DNA of 64,000 bases from Simplicispira metamorpha (GCF_004341365.1 NZ_SLXH01000012.1:1-64000), one strand, 5' to 3'; shown: positions 8,471-16,894, counted from the first letter of the stretch. Made by a program: numbers and translations. The notes: a model not told the origin generated them from the sequence alone.

Positions 8471-9388
8471 TTACGCGGGCAAGAAGCCTTCCACCGACAA
8501 ATAGCGCTCGCCCGTGTCGTAGTTGAAGCCCAGCACGCGGCTGCCAGCGGGCAGCTCAGGCAGTTTTTGCGCAATCGCGGCCAGCGTGGCGCCCGAGGAG
8601 ATGCCCACCAGCAGCCCTTCTTCGCGGGCGCTGCGGCGGGCGTACTCGCGCGCGGGTTCGGCATCGACCTGGATCACGCCGTCGAGCACGCTGGTGTCCA
8701 GGTTCTTGGGGATGAAGCCCGCGCCAATGCCCTGGATGGGGTGCGGTGCAGGCGCGCCGCCGCTGATGACGGGCGACTGCGTGGGCTCCACGGCAAACAC
8801 CTTCAGATTCGGAAATTGCGCCTTGAGCACCCGCGCCACGCCCGTCAGGTGCCCGCCCGTGCCCACACCGGTGATGAGCACGTCCAGCCCGCCGGGGAAG
8901 TCGGCCAGGATTTCCTGCGCCGTGGTGCGCACGTGGATGTCGATGTTGGCGGGGTTCTCGAACTGCTGCGGAATCCACGAACCCGGCGTTTGCGCGTGCA
9001 GCTCTTCGGCGCGGGCGATGGCGCCTTTCATGCCTTTTTCGCGCGGCGTCAGGTCAAAGCTGGCGCCGTAGGCCAGCATCAGGCGCCGGCGCTCGATGCT
9101 CATGCTGTCGGGCATCACCAGAATCAGCTTGTAGCCCTTGACGGCGGCCACCATGGCCAGGCCCACGCCGGTGTTGCCGCTGGTGGGCTCGATGATGGTG
9201 CCGCCCGGTTGCAGCGCGCCCGATTTCTCGGCATCTTCGATCATGGCCAGCGCAATGCGGTCTTTGATGGAGCCGCCGGGGTTGCCGCGCTCGGACTTGA
9301 CCCAGACGTTGGCACCCGCGCCAAACAGGCGGTTGATGCGGATGTGCGGCGTGTTGCCAATGGTTTGCAGAACGTTGTCGAATGCCAT
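8471..9388 (-). CDS. cysK: Cysteine synthase (O-acetylserine sulfhydrylase)
   Basis: A PLP enzyme making cysteine from O-acetylserine and sulfide in the cytosol. The protein is 305 aa. The PLP lysine is K42 in 'NPGGSIKDR', the phosphate or substrate loop is TSGNTG at 69-74, and the glycine-rich cofactor loop is [10 protein letters not shown]. The QFENPAN segment is typical of the CysK/CysM family. I cannot fully separate CysK from CysM; the overall pattern and GGHLTG favour CysK. The start at 9388 has GGAGA at the right spacing. An upstream ATG would add 38 unrelated residues. A bidirectional terminator lies downstream. Confidence 0.92.
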   Translation of the reverse strand: MAFDNVLQTIGNTPHIRINRLFGAGANVWVKSERGNPGGSIKDRIALAMIEDAEKSGALQPGGTIIEPTSGNTGVGLAMVAAVKGYKLILVMPDSMSIERRRLMLAYGASFDLTPREKGMKGAIARAEELHAQTPGSWIPQQFENPANIDIHVRTTAQEILADFPGGLDVLITGVGTGGHLTGVARVLKAQFPNLKVFAVEPTQSPVISGGAPAPHPIQGIGAGFIPKNLDTSVLDGVIQVDAEPAREYARRSAREEGLLVGISSGATLAAIAQKLPELPAGSRVLGFNYDTGERYLSVEGFLPA

Positions 9389-9517
9389 GGTGCAGGTCTC
9401 CGGTGTTGGGGGAAGAAACCTGCACATTCTGGCCCAGTTGTTCTGTGCTGAAGCCATATCCATATGCACAGCGCCGGGCAGGCGGCGGCGCCCGTGGGGC
9501 ACAAAAATAATGGTGTT

Positions 9518-9568
9518 TTATGGCTCTGGCCCTTGTGCTGTGGGCGCAAGCAGCTATCAAATCAATAG
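9518..9568 (-). repeat. Dispersed palindromic repeat, copy after methyltransferase gene
   Basis: Minus orientation: tggctctggccctt, a short loop, then gggcgcaagcagctatc and atcaatag. It spans the stretch just past the methyltransferase stop (9569), inside the spacer before cysK. Confidence 0.75.
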
Positions 9569-10201
9569 TTACGACTTGCGCCCCGTCATCAGGAACAGCG
9601 GGTAGCTGCGGCCATTGCGTTGCTGTAGTTGCACGATGTGGCTGAAGTGGATGTCGGCCAGCCCGGCTTGTTGGGCCAGCGCGCCCAGTGCCTCGGGCGC
9701 AAAGCCCAGGTGCTGCACGCCCTTGGCGGCGTTGTCGCCGTGGAAGCTGCCATCCTCCAAGTACAAGTCCACCAGCGCAATGCGCCCACCCGGGTGCAGC
9801 GCGTCGGCAAACGCGCGCAAGAGCGCAGCGGTGTCGGCCACATGGTGCAGCGCCATGCAGCTGACGATGGCGTGGTAGCGCCCAGGCAGTCCGGCAAACA
9901 CATCGCCGCAGTGCGTGGTGATGTTGGCGTGGCCTTTGGCTTGCAGCACTTCCAGCATGGCCGCCGAGGTGTCCAGCGCCGTGACCTGCGCCACCAGCGG
10001 CGCTATTTGTGTGGCCAGCAGGCCGGTGCCAGCGCCAAAGTCCAGCACCTGGTCGGTGGGCGAGAGGGGCAGCTGCGCCAGCAGGCGCGGCGCCACGGCG
10101 GCCAGTTGCTGTGATGTGGGGCGCTGGTCCCAGTCGCGGGCGGCGGCGTCGAAATGGCTGGCGGGGGAAGGGGTGGGGGGCGTCGTGTTCATGGCGGTCA
10201 T
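9569..10201 (-). CDS. Class I SAM-dependent methyltransferase
   Basis: A 210-aa protein with the Rossmann-type methyltransferase fold. Motif I is 'VLDFGAGTGLLA' (about residues 52-63), the acidic motif II is in 'VTALDTSAAMLEVL', and the motif IV/post region is 'IVSCMALHHVAD'. A 'HPGGRIALVDL' strand follows. It resembles small-molecule (UbiE/ArsM-like) methyltransferases; the acceptor cannot be told from sequence. The ATG at 10201 has GGAG eight bases upstream, better than the ATG three codons later. The HD-GYP gene ends only 18 bases upstream on the same strand, so they may be co-transcribed. Confidence 0.85.
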   Translation of the reverse strand: MTAMNTTPPTPSPASHFDAAARDWDQRPTSQQLAAVAPRLLAQLPLSPTDQVLDFGAGTGLLATQIAPLVAQVTALDTSAAMLEVLQAKGHANITTHCGDVFAGLPGRYHAIVSCMALHHVADTAALLRAFADALHPGGRIALVDLYLEDGSFHGDNAAKGVQHLGFAPEALGALAQQAGLADIHFSHIVQLQQRNGRSYPLFLMTGRKS

Positions 10202-10219
10202 GGTGCTCCAGTGCGGTAC

Positions 10220-11479
10220 TCAAACCAGAATATCGAAGTGCCGCTGCACCATGTCGGTCATCAGCGTGCGGGTGGCGGCCTCGTCCAGCCCTTGCAATTG
10301 GCGGTGCAGGTCGGGCGCCAGCCGGGTGAAGGTGTCGAGCACGGCGGGGTCGAAGTGGCTGCCCCGGCCTTCTTGAAGGATGGCCATCACCTTGTCAAAC
10401 GGCAGCGGCTCTTTGTACGGGCGGCGCGAACTGAGCGCGTCAAACACATCGGCCACGGCAAAAATGCGCGCCGACAACGGGATGGCCTCACCCGCCAGAC
10501 CGCGCGGGTAGCCGCTGCCATCCCATTTTTCGTGGTGGCTGCCGACCACATCGCGGGCGCCATCGAGCCAGCCTGCGCCCGTCACGATGTCCTCGCCCAG
10601 CGCCACATGGGTGCGCATGGTGGCCATTTCGGCATCGTCCAGGCGCCCGGGCTTGAGCAAGATGCCATCGGGGATGCCGATCTTGCCCGCGTCGTGCAAA
10701 AAGCTGCCCGCAATCAGCGACTGCATGGCCGCGCCCTGCAAGCCCAGTGCGGCGGCGGTGCTGGCGGCCAGCCAGGCCACGCGGTAGTTGTGCGCGCCGG
10801 TGTCGGAGTCGCGCTTGGCAATGGCCCGGCCCAGCGCCTCCATCATGGCAATGTGCGATTCGAGCACCAGCTGCGCCTTGTGCTCGTTCTCTTTGACCAG
10901 ATGCACCACCACCGGGTAAATCACGCCGCCGCACACCAGCGAGGCCAGGCACACCATCAGGCTGACGATGAAGGCGTCCGACAAAATCTGCTGGTGCTGC
11001 CACTGCGGAATGGTGCGCACGCCCTCGAAGTAGCCGGTGATGGGGCCAGAGGGCGCCTCGCGCAGCGGCACAAACACGCGCAGTGCCCATTCGCCCCCGG
11101 GCAGCGGCAGGCTCTCGTAAGACGACTGCACATAGCGTGGCGTGCCGTGCTTGGGCAGCCGCTGCTCCAGCGCATGGCCTGCGGGCGTGACCGATTCGGC
11201 CAGCTTGCGGCCATCGGCACCGTAGATTTCGGCAATATCAAACAGGCCGCCCGTGAGCAGCTGCGCCGCCTGCTGCGCCTGGGCGGCGGCCTGGGGGCCA
11301 TCCAGCCGCACGCTGCCTTGCCCGGCCAGTACGCGGCGCGATTCTTCCTGGGCAAAGGCCACCACCTCCTGCTCGGCGTTCTCGCGCGAGACCAGCCAGG
11401 CCAGCGGACTGGCGCAGGCGGCCATCACCAGCGTGACGGCGGCGATGCGCCCTGCGGTTTTGCGTTGAAAAGTTTGCAT
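10220..11479 (-). CDS. Membrane-anchored HD-GYP domain protein (cyclic-di-GMP phosphodiesterase)
   Basis: A 419-aa protein. One TM helix lies at about 11-31, a periplasmic sensor region runs to about 220, a second TM covers about 225-250, and a cytosolic HD-GYP domain follows. The catalytic signature is complete: FLHDAGKIGIPD, then SHHEKWDGSGYPRGL, then the 'VADVFDALSSRRPYKEP' segment. HD-GYP enzymes hydrolyse cyclic-di-GMP to pGpG or GMP and lower biofilm-promoting signalling. The ATG at 11479 follows AAGGAAG and directly begins the membrane anchor. It is divergent from rnpB, with about 78 bases between them. The periplasmic ligand is unknown. Confidence 0.88.
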   Translation of the reverse strand: MQTFQRKTAGRIAAVTLVMAACASPLAWLVSRENAEQEVVAFAQEESRRVLAGQGSVRLDGPQAAAQAQQAAQLLTGGLFDIAEIYGADGRKLAESVTPAGHALEQRLPKHGTPRYVQSSYESLPLPGGEWALRVFVPLREAPSGPITGYFEGVRTIPQWQHQQILSDAFIVSLMVCLASLVCGGVIYPVVVHLVKENEHKAQLVLESHIAMMEALGRAIAKRDSDTGAHNYRVAWLAASTAAALGLQGAAMQSLIAGSFLHDAGKIGIPDGILLKPGRLDDAEMATMRTHVALGEDIVTGAGWLDGARDVVGSHHEKWDGSGYPRGLAGEAIPLSARIFAVADVFDALSSRRPYKEPLPFDKVMAILQEGRGSHFDPAVLDTFTRLAPDLHRQLQGLDEAATRTLMTDMVQRHFDILV

Positions 11480-11540
11480 CCATGCTTCCTTGGGAGAAGC
11501 CGCCACTATGCCCGCTGGCGATGAATGCTTTCTGAGGCAA

Positions 11541-11549
11541 TGCAATAAT
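11541..11549 (+). promoter_or_regulatory. Probable extended -10 promoter element of rnpB
   Basis: TGCAATAAT matches an extended -10 (TGn followed by AATAAT at 11544-11549). It lies 8 bases before the predicted 5' end of RNase P RNA at 11558, as expected for a transcription start there. No good -35 is visible, which is usual for extended -10 promoters. Confidence 0.5.
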
Positions 11550-11557
11550 GCGCCCCG

Positions 11558-11992
11558 TGAAGCGCGCCAGACCGCCGCTGGTGCAATCTGGGAAACCAGG
11601 CACTGGAGGAACGTCCGGACTGCACAGGACAGCGTAGCAGCTAACGGCTGCCCACCGTGAGGTGAGGATCAGAGCAACAGAGACGAGTCAGGTCGTTTTC
11701 TCAGCCACCAAGGGTGTTCTATGGGGGGGCCAGCGCAAGCTGGCACCGGCTGGCGCAAGCCAGACGCTCAGGCGAAAGTCTGAAGCCCCATAGCCGCCCA
11801 AGGCGCGGAACGCGACTTGGGTGAAACGGGCAATCTCTACGCGCAGCAATACCAAGTAGGCCAACGTTGATGTGGTTCCGCAGAGTTGGCGGGTAGGTAG
11901 CACCGAGCCGTGGTGGCGACACCCGGCCCAGAGTAATGGCGGTCACGCCCGGGCAACCGGGTGCACAGAATCCGGCTTATCGGCGCGCTTCA
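11558..11992 (+). ncRNA. rnpB: RNase P RNA, bacterial class A
   Basis: The catalytic RNA that removes tRNA 5' leaders. The ends pair perfectly as helix P1: tgaagcgcgcc at 11558-11568 with ggcgcgcttca at 11982-11992. The invariant 5' core 'gaggaacgtccggact' is at about 11607-11622, and the 3' core 'cacagaa..cggcttatcg' is at 11964-11982. The conserved 'gaggtgaggatcagagcaacagaga'-type segment lies between 11656 and 11685. A GC-rich insert with two clear hairpins (about 11715-11800) fits an extended P12-type arm. Protein-like open frames inside it are not genes. Confidence 0.95.
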
Positions 11993-12007
11993 CACTTTTG
12001 CGCCCAA

Positions 12008-12057
12008 TCAGGCGCTAACGCCCGCCATATAAGCGCGAGCAGCTATCATTTTGATAG
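12008..12057 (-). repeat. Dispersed palindromic repeat, copy after rnpB
   Basis: Minus orientation: a degenerate ggcgctaacgcccgcc half, then gcgcgagcagctatc, attttgatag. It ends exactly at the stop codon of the pseudouridine-synthase-like gene (12058-12060), so it fills the gap between that gene and rnpB. Confidence 0.7.
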
Positions 12058-12846
12058 TCAGAACTTTTCCCAATCCTGCAAATAGCGCCATTGCCCCTCG
12101 GGCACTTTGGCCAGCGGCACGCGGCCTATGCGGATGCGCTTGATGGCCATCACGCGCAGGCCCACGGCCTCGCACATGGCCGGAATTTGGCCGGGGCGTA
12201 TGCCTTGCAGCGCAAAGCGCAGGCGCGTTTCGTTTTGCCAGCTCACTTTGATCGGGGGCAGTGGTCGGCCATTGAAGCTCAATCCGTGGCACAGGCGCTT
12301 GAGGCCCCCTTCGGCAATCTGGCCAGCCACTTCGACGATGCACTCCTGCTCCAGCGATTCGATGTCCTCTTGCAGTTTGCGCGCGATGCGCTTGTCCTGC
12401 GTGTAGACCACCAGCCCGCTGGCGGGTGTGGGCAGCGGCGTAAAGCATTCGAGCCCCTTGAAGTGGCGCAGCAGCACGCGCGTGCTGGCGGCGTCTTCGG
12501 CCATGTGCGATGGCGCGCCCAGCAGCGACAGCGCCGGGCGTGCGCCCTGGCTGCGGCTGGCGTGGGCAGCGTGGGCGGCCTCCATGCCCAGCCCGGCCTC
12601 AAAGCCGGGCGGCTTGTGCAGCAGCAGCGTGACCGGCGCCAGGCCCAACAGGCTGGCTTCCGGCGAGACGGTGATGGCCTGCTGCGGCGCCACGCGCGCG
12701 CCGGGCAGCTCGATGACTTGGCCATCGACGCTGACCCAGCCGCCTTCGATGTACTGCTCGGCGGTGCTGCGCGAGCAGGCCAGCAGCTCGGCCACGCGTT
12801 TGGCCAGGCGCACCGCGTTGTCGGGGGAGGTAGAAAAGTTCTTCAT
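12058..12846 (-). CDS. RsuA/RluF-like pseudouridine synthase homologue lacking the catalytic aspartate
   Basis: A 262-aa protein. An N-terminal S4 RNA-binding domain (about 15-75, 'RVAELLACSRSTAEQYIEGGWVSVDG') precedes a pseudouridine synthase fold ('LLLHKPPGF', later 'GQIPAMCEAVGLRVMAIKRIRIG', which matches the RsuA/RluB/E/F C-terminus). The catalytic motif xRLDxxTxGL of active enzymes reads 'PLPTPASGL' at 137-145, so the aspartate position is Pro139. The enzyme is therefore probably inactive as a pseudouridine synthase but may still bind rRNA; a moved active site cannot be excluded. The rest of the protein looks intact and under selection. Confidence 0.8.
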   Translation of the reverse strand: MKNFSTSPDNAVRLAKRVAELLACSRSTAEQYIEGGWVSVDGQVIELPGARVAPQQAITVSPEASLLGLAPVTLLLHKPPGFEAGLGMEAAHAAHASRSQGARPALSLLGAPSHMAEDAASTRVLLRHFKGLECFTPLPTPASGLVVYTQDKRIARKLQEDIESLEQECIVEVAGQIAEGGLKRLCHGLSFNGRPLPPIKVSWQNETRLRFALQGIRPGQIPAMCEAVGLRVMAIKRIRIGRVPLAKVPEGQWRYLQDWEKF

Positions 12847-12929
12847 ATATCAGTGGTTCATTGCGCTATGCGCCCCGGCGGCCCAGGCCAGCGGTCGCCG
12901 TGCAAGGGCCGCCCCGCCGCACGAGCGAC

Positions 12930-12970
12930 CGTCCCCTGGGGGATGGCGCGAAGCGGCGCGGGGGAAAGCC
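12930..12970 (+). repeat. Second repeat family: GC-rich palindromic unit
   Basis: Contains cccctggggg followed by ggcgcgaagcg and cgcggggg. A similar unit in the opposite orientation lies inside the RNB gene at 62228-62267. It fills most of the 130-bp gap between two minus-strand genes. Confidence 0.5.
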
Positions 12971-12976
12971 ATTTTT

Positions 12977-14659
12977 TCAGTTATTGCCCGGGCCTTGGGC
13001 GCGGATGCGCTCGACGTGGGCGATCAGCGAGCGCTGGGCCAGCGGCCACATGCGCTCGGGCACGTCGGTGTAGGCGTGGGCCACCCAGTCTTGCAGCGTG
13101 CCGTCGGGCAGCGCCTGCATGGCGGCGATGACCTTGGCCTCGCGTGCCAGCCGGTGCGCTTTGAGCTGGGCGATGGCGCTGCGTGCCTGGCCCAGCACGT
13201 AGCCGTGCGCGGGCAGGATGAAGTCTGCGCCGTGCTGCGCGCACAGCGCGTCCAGCGCATCCAGCGCATCGAGGTAGTCGGCCATGTTGCCGTCGGGTGG
13301 GTTGATGACGGTGGTGCTGCCGTTCAGGATGTGGTCGCCGGAAAACAGCAGGCCGTCTTCCAGCAGCAGCAGGCACAGGTGGTTGGCGGCGTGGCCGGGG
13401 GTGTGGATGGCCTGCAAGGTATGGGTGATTTCGCCCTCTGGCCCTTTGCCAGTGAGCGCGAGCAGCTCATGATTTTGTAGCGCGCGGTCGGGCGTGAAGT
13501 GGCTGTCGGCCCGCGCGGTGGGGGCCGAGGGCAGACCCAGAATCGGCGGCTTGGCACGGCCCGCCTGCACGCACAGCTGCTGCAGCGGCGCGGCGCCCGG
13601 CGAGTGGTCGGGGTGCGAGTGGGTGCAGACGATCATGCGGATGTCGCCGCCCGCAGCGCGCCAGAGTTTGTCCAGGTGCTCGGCGTCGGCGGGGCCGGGA
13701 TCGATGGCGATATAGCCGGTGGCGGGTTCGCCCACCAAATAGCTGTTGGTGCCGGGGCCGGTCATCACGCCGGGGTTGGGGGCGGTGAGGCGCTGCACGT
13801 TTTTCAAGAGCGGCACGGCGCGCTCGCTTTGCCACTCCAGCGGGTGAACGATCTGGCCGTCGGGGCAGACCAGGGCCAGCTCGCCAAAGGGGGCCTCGTC
13901 TTCCATGTGGCGCGATTCTTTGCCGTGCAGCAGGCCCGCGCGCGGGCAGCTCACCCACAGGGGCTGTTCGTTGGCCACGGCGGCCAGCACGGCATCGGCG
14001 CTGGCAAATTTGGCCAGCCGCTCCAGCGTGCGGATGGTGGGGTAAATCATGAAGAAGCTGCCTGCGGCGTGGCGCTCCAGCGCGTCCTGCGGGTGTACCC
14101 AGACGGGTTCGAACTGCTCTTGCTCGTCGGCCACGGGGGTTTGGCCCTCGGGCATGTGCGCCACCAGAAAGGGCACGTCAAAGCGCTTGGGCAGGTCGCG
14201 GTCGGCCGTCCAGTGCGCCAGCAGGTACACGCTGTCGGCGGCCAGCGTCAGGCCGTGCGCCTGGCATTGGGCGGCAAAGGGCTGGTGGCGGTCGATGGCG
14301 GCGATGTCGGCGGCGCCCGCCATGCGGCCATCGGGGTGGCGCGCCAGCAAGATGCCCAGTTCTTCAAAGCTCTCGCGGATGGCGGCCATGGCCTGCGTCA
14401 GGTGCAAGTCGCTTTGTGTGGGGCGGCGTGCGGCAGCGGCGTGCGTGGCCGGGTCGGCGTCCAGCGCATCAATACCGCCGCCCGGAAAGACGTAGGCGCC
14501 GGGGGCAAAGCTGGCTTTGTCCGAGCGGCGCGTCATCAGCACTTGCAGGCGGGGGGTGCCGTCGGGGCCGGGTGCGTCGCGCAGCAGCAGCACGGTGGCG
14601 GCAGAGAGGGTGCGCGCGGGTTCGCGGCGCGGATGCAGTTGTTGGGTGGTGCGGGGCAT
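12977..14659 (-). CDS. Nudix hydrolase / metallo-beta-lactamase fusion protein
   Basis: A 560-aa two-domain protein. Residues about 15-260 form a Nudix-like domain of the NUDT19 type: 'VFPGGGID' and the REUxEExGU part 'RESFEELGI' are separated by a long insertion. Residues about 290-530 form a metallo-beta-lactamase domain with the zinc motif T-H-S-H-P-D-H, 'HTPGHAANHLCL', 'LFSGDHILNGSTT' and 'PAHGY', close to LACTB2-type hydrolases. A nucleotide- or acyl-CoA-related hydrolase is possible; the substrate is unknown. Residues encoded by 13434-13480 ('ALQNHELLALTGKGPEGE') come from a copy of the dispersed palindromic repeat. The ATG at 14659 sits only about 15 bases from the predicted left end of the IS element. 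Confidence 0.85.
   Translation of the reverse strand: MPRTTQQLHPRREPARTLSAATVLLLRDAPGPDGTPRLQVLMTRRSDKASFAPGAYVFPGGGIDALDADPATHAAAARRPTQSDLHLTQAMAAIRESFEELGILLARHPDGRMAGAADIAAIDRHQPFAAQCQAHGLTLAADSVYLLAHWTADRDLPKRFDVPFLVAHMPEGQTPVADEQEQFEPVWVHPQDALERHAAGSFFMIYPTIRTLERLAKFASADAVLAAVANEQPLWVSCPRAGLLHGKESRHMEDEAPFGELALVCPDGQIVHPLEWQSERAVPLLKNVQRLTAPNPGVMTGPGTNSYLVGEPATGYIAIDPGPADAEHLDKLWRAAGGDIRMIVCTHSHPDHSPGAAPLQQLCVQAGRAKPPILGLPSAPTARADSHFTPDRALQNHELLALTGKGPEGEITHTLQAIHTPGHAANHLCLLLLEDGLLFSGDHILNGSTTVINPPDGNMADYLDALDALDALCAQHGADFILPAHGYVLGQARSAIAQLKAHRLAREAKVIAAMQALPDGTLQDWVAHAYTDVPERMWPLAQRSLIAHVERIRAQGPGNN
13434..13480 (-). repeat. Dispersed palindromic repeat, copy inside Nudix-MBL gene
   Basis: Minus orientation: ccctctggccctttgcc, then gcgcgagcagctcatgattt and tgtag. 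Read along the gene it encodes ALQNHELLALTGKGPEGE, nearly the peptide the repeat encodes in AroE, although the proteins are unrelated. Confidence 0.75.
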
Positions 14660-14673
14660 TGGGCCATTTTGAC

Positions 14674-15872
14674 CCGAAATGAGCGGCAAGCCTCGGGGTT
14701 CAGCCCGAGGTTGGAGCGATCAGGCCGGTACGGCCTGTGGTTTTTCGCATGGCACATGCCTATGATCTTTACTGTGAGCACCACCACCAAAACCTTGCAA
14801 CTGCGCCTCAAAGACAAGCACGCTCGCGTGCTGCGCCAGATGGCGCGCGAGGTCAATCAGGTGTGGAACCACATCAACGCCATCTCGGCCAAAGCGGCAC
14901 GGCCTTTTCACGGCAAACCCCAATACCTCTCGGGCTACGACCTGCAAAAGTTCACGGCGGGGTTCAGCCAATGTGAGGGCGTGAGCGTGGGCAGCGGCAC
15001 CGTGCAGGTGGTTTGCACCGAGTACGCCACGCGGCGCAAGCAGTTCAAGAAAACGCGGCTGAACTGGCGCGTCAGCAATCCCCAATCCGCCAAGTATTCG
15101 CTGGGCTGGATTCCGTTCAAGGGTGGCCACGCCAAATACAAAGCTGGGCAAATCCACTTTGCTGGCCAGAAGCTCAGCCTCTGGGACAGCTACGGCCTGG
15201 CCGACTACGAATTGCGCGCGGGCAGTTTCAGCGAAGATAGCCGGGGCCGCTGGTATTTCAACGTGGCAGTTGAGGTGCAGCGCAAGCCATCGCCCGGCAC
15301 AGCCGCTGTGGGCATCGACCTGGGCCTGAAGGAATGCGCCACCGCATCCACGGGCGACAAGATCGAAGGCCGTTGGTATCGCAGCCATGAGCAGGCGCTG
15401 GGCATTGCGCAGCGGGCCAACAAGAAAAAGCGCGTGCGCGCCATCCACGCCAAGATCAAAAACCAGCGCAAAGACGCACTGCACCAGTTCAGCAGCAAGC
15501 TGGTGCAAGAAAACGCCGCCATCTTCGTGGGCGACGTGGCCAGCGGCCAGCTGGTCAAAACCAAAATGGCCAAGAGCACGCTGGACGCGGGCTGGTCAAT
15601 GCTCAAGACGATGTTGGAATACAAGAGCCATCAGGCCGGTGTCGTCTTTGAAGTAGTCAATGAGAGCTACACCACCCAGACTTGTTCGTGCTGCGGGGCC
15701 ATCCCTGCCAGCAGTCCGAAAGGTAGAGCAGGCCTTGGAATAAGAGAATGGGTTTGCAGCGATTGCGGCGCGGCACACGACCGTGATGTCAACGCAGCTA
15801 AAAACATTCTCGCGGCGGGACATCGCCGTCTTGCAGAAGGAGTCCCCGTCCTTTAGGGCGGGGAGGATGTCA
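14674..15872 (+). mobile_element. IS200/IS605-type element carrying only tnpB
   Basis: About 1.2 kb. Left end: hairpins at 14691-14710 (cctcggg/cccgagg) and 14722-14736 (aggccg/cggcct). Right end: a perfect hairpin at 15844-15863 (ccccgtcc/gggcgggg) followed by gaggatgtcaa, the typical end of these elements. I place the right cleavage after TCAA at 15872. The left boundary after TTGAC (14669-14673) is a guess from family habit. No inverted repeats or target duplication are expected for this family. There is no tnpA, so it depends on a transposase in trans. The right-end hairpin with the 3' end of tnpB is where the guide (omega/re) RNA of such elements is normally made. Confidence 0.8.
14756..15856 (+). 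CDS. tnpB: TnpB (IS200/IS605 OrfB) RNA-guided nuclease family protein
   Basis: A 366-aa, full-length protein with no frameshift. RuvC-I Asp188 is in 'GIDLGLKE'. The zinc ribbon is 'CSCCG' ... 'CSDCG', and the last RuvC Asp344 is in 'DRDVNAAKNIL'. In typical TnpB the middle Glu sits in a V-E-D-L-like strand; here that strand reads 'FVGDVAS' with Gly259, while Glu303 lies in 'VNESYTTQTCS'. It may have a rearranged active site rather than a dead one. TnpB cleaves DNA next to a short TAM under guidance of an RNA from the element's right end, which helps keep the transposon. ATG codons at 14756 and 14762 are both possible starts. Confidence 0.88.
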   Translation: MPMIFTVSTTTKTLQLRLKDKHARVLRQMAREVNQVWNHINAISAKAARPFHGKPQYLSGYDLQKFTAGFSQCEGVSVGSGTVQVVCTEYATRRKQFKKTRLNWRVSNPQSAKYSLGWIPFKGGHAKYKAGQIHFAGQKLSLWDSYGLADYELRAGSFSEDSRGRWYFNVAVEVQRKPSPGTAAVGIDLGLKECATASTGDKIEGRWYRSHEQALGIAQRANKKKRVRAIHAKIKNQRKDALHQFSSKLVQENAAIFVGDVASGQLVKTKMAKSTLDAGWSMLKTMLEYKSHQAGVVFEVVNESYTTQTCSCCGAIPASSPKGRAGLGIREWVCSDCGAAHDRDVNAAKNILAAGHRRLAEGVPVL

Positions 15873-16015
15873 AATTCTCCCCAGCCACCGGGCAGGCGAT
15901 GCCTGCGGTGCCTGGGGCGGGCGTTGGGCCTGGGCCAGCCGCTGCTGCGGGTTCGCGCGCTACGGGCCGGTGGCCAGGCCAGCGGCGGCATGGTTCAGCA
16001 ACGATAATTCCTGCC

Positions 16016-16894
16016 ATGCAGATTCGCTTTACCAAAATGCAGGGCGCGGGCAACGACTTTGTGGTGCTCGATGAAACCCAGGGCCGCCTGGGCCTGACGC
16101 CCGCGCACTACCGCTTTCTGGCCGACCGCCACTTTGGCGTCGGCGCCGACCAAATTCTGAGCGTGCGGCCATCGCCCGGGCCGGGCATTGATTTTGAGTA
16201 CGCCATCCACAATGCCGATGGCGGCGAGGTGGAGCAGTGCGGCAACGGCGCCCGCTGCTTTGCCCGCTTTGTGCGCGACAAGGGCTTGAGCCGCAAAGAC
16301 ACCATCCGCGTGCAAACGCTCTCGGGCGTGATTGCGCCGCAGCTCACGCCCGATGGCCGCGTCACCGTGGACATGGGCCTGCCCGTGTTCGACCCCGCCC
16401 GCGTGCCCTTTGACACCGAGGGCTTGCAGCCCGTGGCCCAGGGTTTGGGGCAAAAATGGCCTCTGGCCCTTGCAGGGCAAGCGCAAGCAGCTACTGTTTT
16501 GATAGTGCCGGTGTCCATGGGCAACCCGCACGCCGTGCAGTTGGTGGAGGACGTGGACACTGCCCCCGTGCTGCAAACCGGCCCATTGATTGAAAACCAC
16601 GCCCGCTTCGTGCAGCGCGTGAATGCCGGATTCATGCAAATCGTGAACCGACAGCAGGTGCGCCTGCGCGTGTACGAGCGTGGCGCGGGCGAGACGCTGG
16701 CCTGCGGCACGGGCGCCTGCGCCGCTGCTGTGGCGGGCATACGGCTGGGCCTGCTGGACGCGCACGTCGATGTGGACACCCGGGGTGGCCGCCTGAGCAT
16801 TGGCTGGGCTGGCGGCCCTGCCGACCCGGTTTTCCTGACCGGCCCTGCCACCACCGTTTTTGAAGGCCAGATCACGCTGCCTGACACCCCATGA
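16016..16894 (+). CDS. dapF: Diaminopimelate epimerase
   Basis: Interconverts LL- and meso-diaminopimelate for lysine and peptidoglycan synthesis. The protein is 292 aa, about 18 longer than E. coli DapF. The two catalytic cysteines are in '[11 protein letters not shown]' and '[10 protein letters not shown]'; the start '[17 protein letters not shown]' is diagnostic. The extra residues (about 146-163, '[18 protein letters not shown]') are encoded by the dispersed repeat at 16451-16505, just before the conserved 'VSMGNPHAV'. The enzyme should tolerate this surface insertion, since both active-site halves are intact. The stop overlaps the next start (ATGA, 16891-16894), coupling it to the DUF484 gene. 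Confidence 0.95.
   Translation: MQIRFTKMQGAGNDFVVLDETQGRLGLTPAHYRFLADRHFGVGADQILSVRPSPGPGIDFEYAIHNADGGEVEQCGNGARCFARFVRDKGLSRKDTIRVQTLSGVIAPQLTPDGRVTVDMGLPVFDPARVPFDTEGLQPVAQGLGQKWPLALAGQAQAATVLIVPVSMGNPHAVQLVEDVDTAPVLQTGPLIENHARFVQRVNAGFMQIVNRQQVRLRVYERGAGETLACGTGACAAAVAGIRLGLLDAHVDVDTRGGRLSIGWAGGPADPVFLTGPATTVFEGQITLPDTP
16451..16505 (-). repeat. Dispersed palindromic repeat, full copy inside dapF
   Basis: Minus orientation: caaaaatggcc, ctggccctt-gc-agggc hairpin, gcgcaagcagct and gttttgatag. It is in frame and lacks stops, and it accounts for the length excess of this DapF. Confidence 0.85.

Noticed and set aside
6292-8526. 744-codon plus-strand frame opposite the FAD-dehydrogenase gene
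   Set aside because: Mirror frame of a real gene; crosses two terminators and has no domain.
11688-11946. Short minus-strand open frames within rnpB
   Set aside because: They lie inside a well-formed RNase P RNA and have no protein character.
13499-14755. Upstream extension of the tnpB frame
   Set aside because: It is antisense to the Nudix-MBL gene and crosses the IS left end; TnpB homology starts at about 14756.
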